Positions 22,416 through 26,114 of a stretch of DNA of 26,114 nucleotides are shown in pieces (position 1 is the stretch's first letter; each line of letters opens with the position of its first letter). The notes beneath the pieces were generated by a model that was given only the letters and a program-made list of their open reading frames with translations, was not told the DNA's origin and ran no database searches. The position numbers and the translations under genes were made by a program. Origin of the DNA: Ga0077527 sp964606765 (GTDB taxonomy: Bacteria; Pseudomonadota; Gammaproteobacteria; Burkholderiales; SG8-41). The stretch spans positions 1 to 26,114 of the forward strand of contig CAZSIR010000027.1 in the NCBI GenBank assembly GCA_964606765.1, written 5' to 3'.

Positions 22416-23402
22416 ATGCAGGAACTCGACAAGCTCGTTGCTGAAGCGATAGCGCTGTTCGCGCGAACGGATGATGCCGATGCGCTGGAACAGGCGAAGG
22501 CGCATTACCTCGGCAGGAGCGGCGTGTTGACCGAAATGCTGAAAGGCCTGGGCAAATTGTCTGCTGCCGAGCGGCCTGCCGCTGGGGCCCGCATCAATGT
22601 CGCAAAGCAGCGTCTGGATGAGGCGCTCAATGCGCGGCGCGAGCAGATTGCGGCGCTTGCACTGGAAGCGCGCCTGGCAGATGAGTCGATTGACGTCACA
22701 CTGCCGGGCCGCGGCAGCGGCAGGGGCGGGCTTCATCCCGTGAGCCGCACGATGGAACGCATCGAGCGCTTGTTCCGTTCCATCGGATTCGAGGTTGCCG
22801 ACGGACCGGAAATCGAGACCGATTTTTACAATTTCACGGCCTTGAACCAGCCCGAGAATCATCCTGCGCGTTCGATGCACGACACTTTTTACCTCGCTGA
22901 CGGCAAACACCTGCTGCGCACGCATACGTCGCCGATCCAGATCCGCTACATGGAGCGGCACCAGCCGCCGATCCGCATCATTGCGCCTGGACGCGTTTAC
23001 CGGGTCGACTCCGATGCCACCCATTCGCCGATGTTCCACCAGGTCGAAGGCCTGTGGATCGACGAGCAGGTCAGTTTTGCCAACCTGAAAAGCGTGCTGA
23101 TTGATTTTTTCCGGCGATTCTTTGAAAACGATGAACTGAAGGTGCGCTTTCGCCCGTCTTTTTTTCCGTTCACCGAGCCGTCAGCGGAAATCGACATGAG
23201 TTTCGGCGATGGCTGGCTGGAGGTTGGCGGCTGCGGCATGGTGCATCCCAATGTGCTGCGCAATGTCGGGATCGACAGCGAGCGTTATCAGGGGTTTGCT
23301 TTTGGCCTTGGTCCGGACCGGCTGACCATGCTGCGTTACGGTGTAAATGATCTGCGCCTGTTCTACGAAAACGATCTGCGTTTCCTGAAGCAGTTCGTCT
23401 GA
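22416..23402 (+). CDS. pheS: Phenylalanyl-tRNA synthetase alpha subunit
   Basis: A 328-residue catalytic subunit of the alpha2-beta2 enzyme that charges tRNA-Phe. The N-terminal coiled-coil (~1-85) contacts tRNA. The class II core follows with H-P-V-S-R-T-M-E-R-I, the H-T-S-P-I-Q-I-R motif 2 region, and the C-terminal G-F-A-F-G-L-G-P-D-R-L-T-M-L-R-Y-G motif 3, all in normal order and length. ATG 22416 gives the usual M-Q-E-L-D start but there is no Shine-Dalgarno in the preceding 25 bases, which hold terminator T-tail and AT-rich DNA. This points to leaderless or otherwise unusual initiation. It lies 15 bases before pheT. Confidence 0.97.
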   Translation: MQELDKLVAEAIALFARTDDADALEQAKAHYLGRSGVLTEMLKGLGKLSAAERPAAGARINVAKQRLDEALNARREQIAALALEARLADESIDVTLPGRGSGRGGLHPVSRTMERIERLFRSIGFEVADGPEIETDFYNFTALNQPENHPARSMHDTFYLADGKHLLRTHTSPIQIRYMERHQPPIRIIAPGRVYRVDSDATHSPMFHQVEGLWIDEQVSFANLKSVLIDFFRRFFENDELKVRFRPSFFPFTEPSAEIDMSFGDGWLEVGGCGMVHPNVLRNVGIDSERYQGFAFGLGPDRLTMLRYGVNDLRLFYENDLRFLKQFV

Positions 23403-23417
23403 GGCGGATATCGATCC

Positions 23418-25766
23418 ATGAAAATTTCCGAACACTGGCTGCGCGAACTGGTTGATCCGGCGCTGTCGACCGAAGGCCTGGCCGATCTGCTGACCTTCGG
23501 CGGCATTGAGGTGGAGGCCATCGAACCCGCAGCGCCGGATTTTGACCGTGTCGTGGTTGCGGAAATCATCAGCATTGAAAAACATCCGCAGGCCGACCGT
23601 CTGAATGTCTGCCAGGTCAATGTCGGCACCGCGCCTTTGACCATAGTCTGCGGAGCGCCCAATGTCAGCGCGGGGATGCGCGTGCCTGCGGCCCTGGTCG
23701 GTGCAAGGCTTCCGGGTATCGAGATCAAGCTGGCCAAGGTACGCGGGGTTGAGTCCCATGGCATGCTGTGCTCAGCCAAGGAACTGGGCCTCAGTGAAGA
23801 GGCGTCGGGACTGCTTGAACTGCCGGCTGATGCCGAGATCGGCCAATCGGTGCGTGATCTGCTCGATCTGGACGACCGGGTTCTCACAACCAAGCCGACG
23901 CCGAACCGCGGCGACTGCCTGAGCGCGCTCGGACTGGCGCGGGAGGTTGCTGCACTTTCGGGCGCCAGGCTCAAGTGGCAGTTTCCGGCAACGATCGCTC
24001 CGGCGATCACCGATTCGATCAAGGTCAGACTGGATGCGCCGGCGGACTGTCCGTATTACAGTGCCAGAATCATCAGGGGGCTGAACGCCGCTGCTTCCAC
24101 GCCGCAATGGATGGTGCGGCGCCTGCAGCGCAGCGGCATACGCAGCATCAGTGCCGTGGTTGACGTCACCAATTATGTTTTGCTGGAAATGGGGCAGCCC
24201 CTGCATGCCTTCGATGCGGCAAAGTTGTCGGGCGGCATTGAGGTGCGCCGGGCGCGCAGCGGCGAGTCGCTGGCCCTGCTCAACGGGACGGAACTGAACC
24301 TGAATCCCGCCTATCTGGTCATCGCCGATGCACTACAGCCCCGGGCGCTGGCCGGCATCATGGGTGGTGCTGCCAGCGGCGTGACCGTGGATACTGGCGA
24401 TGTGGTTCTGGAAAGCGCTTTTTTCAGTCCAGACATCATTGCCGGCAAAACACGCATGCTGGGCTTTGGTTCCGATTCCGCCTATCGATTCGAACGCGGA
24501 GTCGATTTTGCCGGGGCAAAAGCGGCGGGCGAGCGGGCTACACAGCTGATTTTGCAGATTTGCGGTGGCAAGGCGGGCCCCCTGACCGAGGTGCAGGGAA
24601 CCTTGCCGGTACGCAAACAGCTGCGGTTGCGGCTGGCCCGTGCCGGCAGGTTGCTGGGTTTTCAGATCGGCGCGCAGGAGGCCGTCACGATACTGGAGCG
24701 TCTGGGATGCCGGCCTGGTGTTGCCGGTGATGAGATAACCGCCCAGCCGCCGAGCCATCGCTTCGACATCGGCATCGAAGAGGACCTGATCGAAGAACTT
24801 GCGCGCATACACGGCTACGGCAATATTCCTGCTTCACCGCCTGTGGCGTCCGCGGATTTTCTGCCGGTGCCTGAAAATCGCCGGAATCCGGCATCCTTGC
24901 GCCGGCAGCTTGCCGGCCTGGATTATCAGGAAGTCGTGACCTACAGTTTTGTGGAGCAGGGCTGGGAGGCGGATTTCTGCGCCAATGCGCAGCCTGTGGC
25001 ATTGGCCAATCCGATTGCGAGCCAGATGAGCGTCATGCGTTCCAGCCTGATCGGCGGACTGGTCAATGCGGTGGTTTTTAATGCCAGTCGAAAACAGCCG
25101 CGGGTTCGGCTGTTCGAAATTGGACGCTGCTTTTTGAACCAGCCGGATTATCCGCAGCCCGTGCGGATCGCTGCGGCAGCTTTTGGCGAAGCCGAATCCC
25201 AGCAGTGGGGGATTGCTGCGCGGGGCGTGGATTTTTTTGACATCAAGGCGGACCTCGAGGCCTTGATCGCGCCGGCAACGGCCGAGTTCAGTCCCATGCC
25301 TCATCCAGCTTTGCACCCGGGAAAATCCGCGGCTGTCAAGATCAACGGCGAGACCGTCGGCTGGATCGGTGAATTGCATCCGCGCTGGCAGCGGAAGTAT
25401 GATTTGCCATCGGCCCCCGTACTGTTCGAAATTGAGTCTGAAGCCGTACTGCGGCAAAGTCTGCCGGCTTACCGCGAGATTTCCAGGCATCCTGCCATCC
25501 GGCGCGACCTGGCGGCGGAGTTTGACGAGAATGTCCGCTATGAAGACATCGACAAGGCTTTGCGGCAGGCCGGACCGGCGATTTTGAGGGATGTCACGGT
25601 GTTCGATTTATACCGCGGGCAGGGGGTCCAAAAAGGGAAAAAAAGTCTTGCATTCAGTGTGTTATTGCAGGATACTCATAAAACCTTGACGGATGCAGAA
25701 GCCGAAAAAGCCATGATCGACCTGCGCCGGATTCTGCAAGAAAAGTTTAACGCGAAGCTTCGTTGA
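23418..25766 (+). CDS. pheT: Phenylalanyl-tRNA synthetase beta subunit
   Basis: A 782-residue structural, tRNA-binding and editing subunit. Domains in order: EMAP-II-like tRNA-binding fold (~40-150; H-P-Q-A-D-R-L-N-V-C-Q-V, V-C-G-A-P-N), B3/B4 editing region (~200-390; V-V-D-V-T-N-Y-V-L-L-E-M-G-Q-P-L-H-A-F-D), B5 (~395-470; E-E-D-L-I-E-E-L-A-R-I-H-G-Y), the catalytic-like core and a C-terminal FDX-ACB anticodon domain (~690-782; H-P-A-I-R-R-D-L-A). Length is normal. GAGGCGG precedes the ATG. It ends 11 bases before ihfA, where the ribosome-binding site of ihfA overlaps its stop. Confidence 0.97.
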   Translation: MKISEHWLRELVDPALSTEGLADLLTFGGIEVEAIEPAAPDFDRVVVAEIISIEKHPQADRLNVCQVNVGTAPLTIVCGAPNVSAGMRVPAALVGARLPGIEIKLAKVRGVESHGMLCSAKELGLSEEASGLLELPADAEIGQSVRDLLDLDDRVLTTKPTPNRGDCLSALGLAREVAALSGARLKWQFPATIAPAITDSIKVRLDAPADCPYYSARIIRGLNAAASTPQWMVRRLQRSGIRSISAVVDVTNYVLLEMGQPLHAFDAAKLSGGIEVRRARSGESLALLNGTELNLNPAYLVIADALQPRALAGIMGGAASGVTVDTGDVVLESAFFSPDIIAGKTRMLGFGSDSAYRFERGVDFAGAKAAGERATQLILQICGGKAGPLTEVQGTLPVRKQLRLRLARAGRLLGFQIGAQEAVTILERLGCRPGVAGDEITAQPPSHRFDIGIEEDLIEELARIHGYGNIPASPPVASADFLPVPENRRNPASLRRQLAGLDYQEVVTYSFVEQGWEADFCANAQPVALANPIASQMSVMRSSLIGGLVNAVVFNASRKQPRVRLFEIGRCFLNQPDYPQPVRIAAAAFGEAESQQWGIAARGVDFFDIKADLEALIAPATAEFSPMPHPALHPGKSAAVKINGETVGWIGELHPRWQRKYDLPSAPVLFEIESEAVLRQSLPAYREISRHPAIRRDLAAEFDENVRYEDIDKALRQAGPAILRDVTVFDLYRGQGVQKGKKSLAFSVLLQDTHKTLTDAEAEKAMIDLRRILQEKFNAKLR

Positions 25767-25777
25767 GAGGGGACAAC

Positions 25778-26086
25778 ATGACGTTAACCAAAGCGGAACT
25801 CGCCGATCTCCTGTTTGAGAAGGTGGGTTTCAACAAGCGCGAAGCCAAGGACATGGTGGAGTCCTTCTTCGACGAAGTTCGCCACGCACTGGAAAATGGC
25901 AGGGGTGTCAAACTTTCCGGATTTGGCAATTTCCAGTTGCGCGACAAGCCGCAGCGCCCGGGCCGTAATCCGAAAACCGGGGAAGAGATCCCGATTTCAG
26001 CGCGCCGCGTTGTCACGTTCCACGCATCACAAAAATTAAAATCGATGGTGGAGCAGCATTTCCATGGAAGCCAGCGGAAGCCATAA
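25778..26086 (+). CDS. ihfA: Integration host factor alpha subunit
   Basis: A 102-residue DNA-bending protein that pairs with IhfB. The HU/IHF fold is complete: helices in residues 1-45, G-F-G-N-F near 49-53, and the beta-arm G-R-N-P-K-T-G-E-E-I-P-I, with the intercalating Pro at residue 65 exactly as in E. coli IHF-alpha. ATG 25778 is preceded by GAGAGGGGA and gives the standard M-T-L-T-K-A-E-L start; a longer frame from 25763 would overlap the pheT stop and is not favoured. The pheT-ihfA order is typical of gamma- and betaproteobacteria. IHF commonly assists sigma-54 promoters, one of which is predicted in this window. Confidence 0.97.
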   Translation: MTLTKAELADLLFEKVGFNKREAKDMVESFFDEVRHALENGRGVKLSGFGNFQLRDKPQRPGRNPKTGEEIPISARRVVTFHASQKLKSMVEQHFHGSQRKP

Positions 26087-26114
26087 ACCCCAGCTTCCGC
26101 CGATCCCGGCAAAA
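26064..26114 (+). CDS. Start of a MerR-family transcriptional regulator (partial)
   Basis: ATG 26064 opens a frame that overlaps the last 23 bases of ihfA and stays open to the window edge, giving MEASGSHKPQLPPIPAK. The proline-rich L-P-P-I-P-A-K segment is the usual lead-in to the helix-turn-helix of the MerR-type regulator that follows ihfA in many Betaproteobacteria, but the HTH itself lies beyond the window. A GGAG ten bases upstream could serve as ribosome-binding site. Target genes are unknown. Confidence 0.65.
   Translation, partial: MEASGSHKPQLPPIPAK

Noticed and set aside
1..26114. CRISPR arrays, insertion sequences, phage genes
   Set aside because: No regularly spaced repeats, transposase- or integrase-like proteins were found on either strand; nearly all DNA is covered by recognisable chromosomal genes.

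Overview
The window is GC-rich chromosomal DNA from a Betaproteobacterium (order not resolvable from sequence alone). This rests on the relA / tRNA-Val / thrS-infC-rpmI-rplT-pheS-pheT-ihfA-merR gene order, a ~1290-residue single-chain PurL with a beta-type N-terminus, and an Anbu/alpha-E/ATP-grasp/transglutaminase cluster. Coding density is very high and nearly every long ORF has a recognisable family. I see no mobile element, phage gene or CRISPR array.

Layout. 1-4409 (+): the tail of an unknown gene, an MFS exporter, a cyclase-like protein with a duplicated C-terminal module, an altronate/galactarate dehydratase-family enzyme and the fluoride channel CrcB. 4442-5929 (-): the bifunctional NAD(P)HX repair enzyme Nnr. 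6011-9886 (+): PurL. 9946-16384 (-): a four-gene operon read as CP-ATP-grasp, alpha-E, Anbu proteasome-like peptidase, and a transglutaminase/DUF2126 giant protein. 16590-18779 (+): RelA. 18860-18936 (+): tRNA-Val(GAC). 19118-26086 (+): the thrS-infC-rpmI-rplT-pheST-ihfA translation operon, followed by the start of a MerR-type regulator that overlaps ihfA.

The part most worth attention is the Anbu operon. Its family set is known and has been proposed, from genome context, to be a peptide-synthesis/tagging and proteolysis system, but its substrate and trigger are unknown. Directly upstream of its first gene I find a near-consensus sigma-54 promoter (TGGCAC-N5-TTGCT, GG-N10-GC spacing, 16430-16445). 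About 110 bp upstream of the predicted transcription start is a 17-bp dyad that matches the NtrC enhancer (16520-16536). The other side of this intergenic region is relA. The sequence therefore suggests that nitrogen limitation switches on the operon, possibly in concert with the stringent response. A second, sigma-70-like promoter lies just before the Anbu gene, and a 17-bp imperfect tandem duplication sits exactly on the ATP-grasp/alpha-E junction.

The translation operon also shows several expression-control features: an AUA start codon for infC behind a strong Shine-Dalgarno, a possible leader peptide plus intrinsic terminator before thrS, a structured leader before rpmI, and a terminator followed by a possibly leaderless pheS start.
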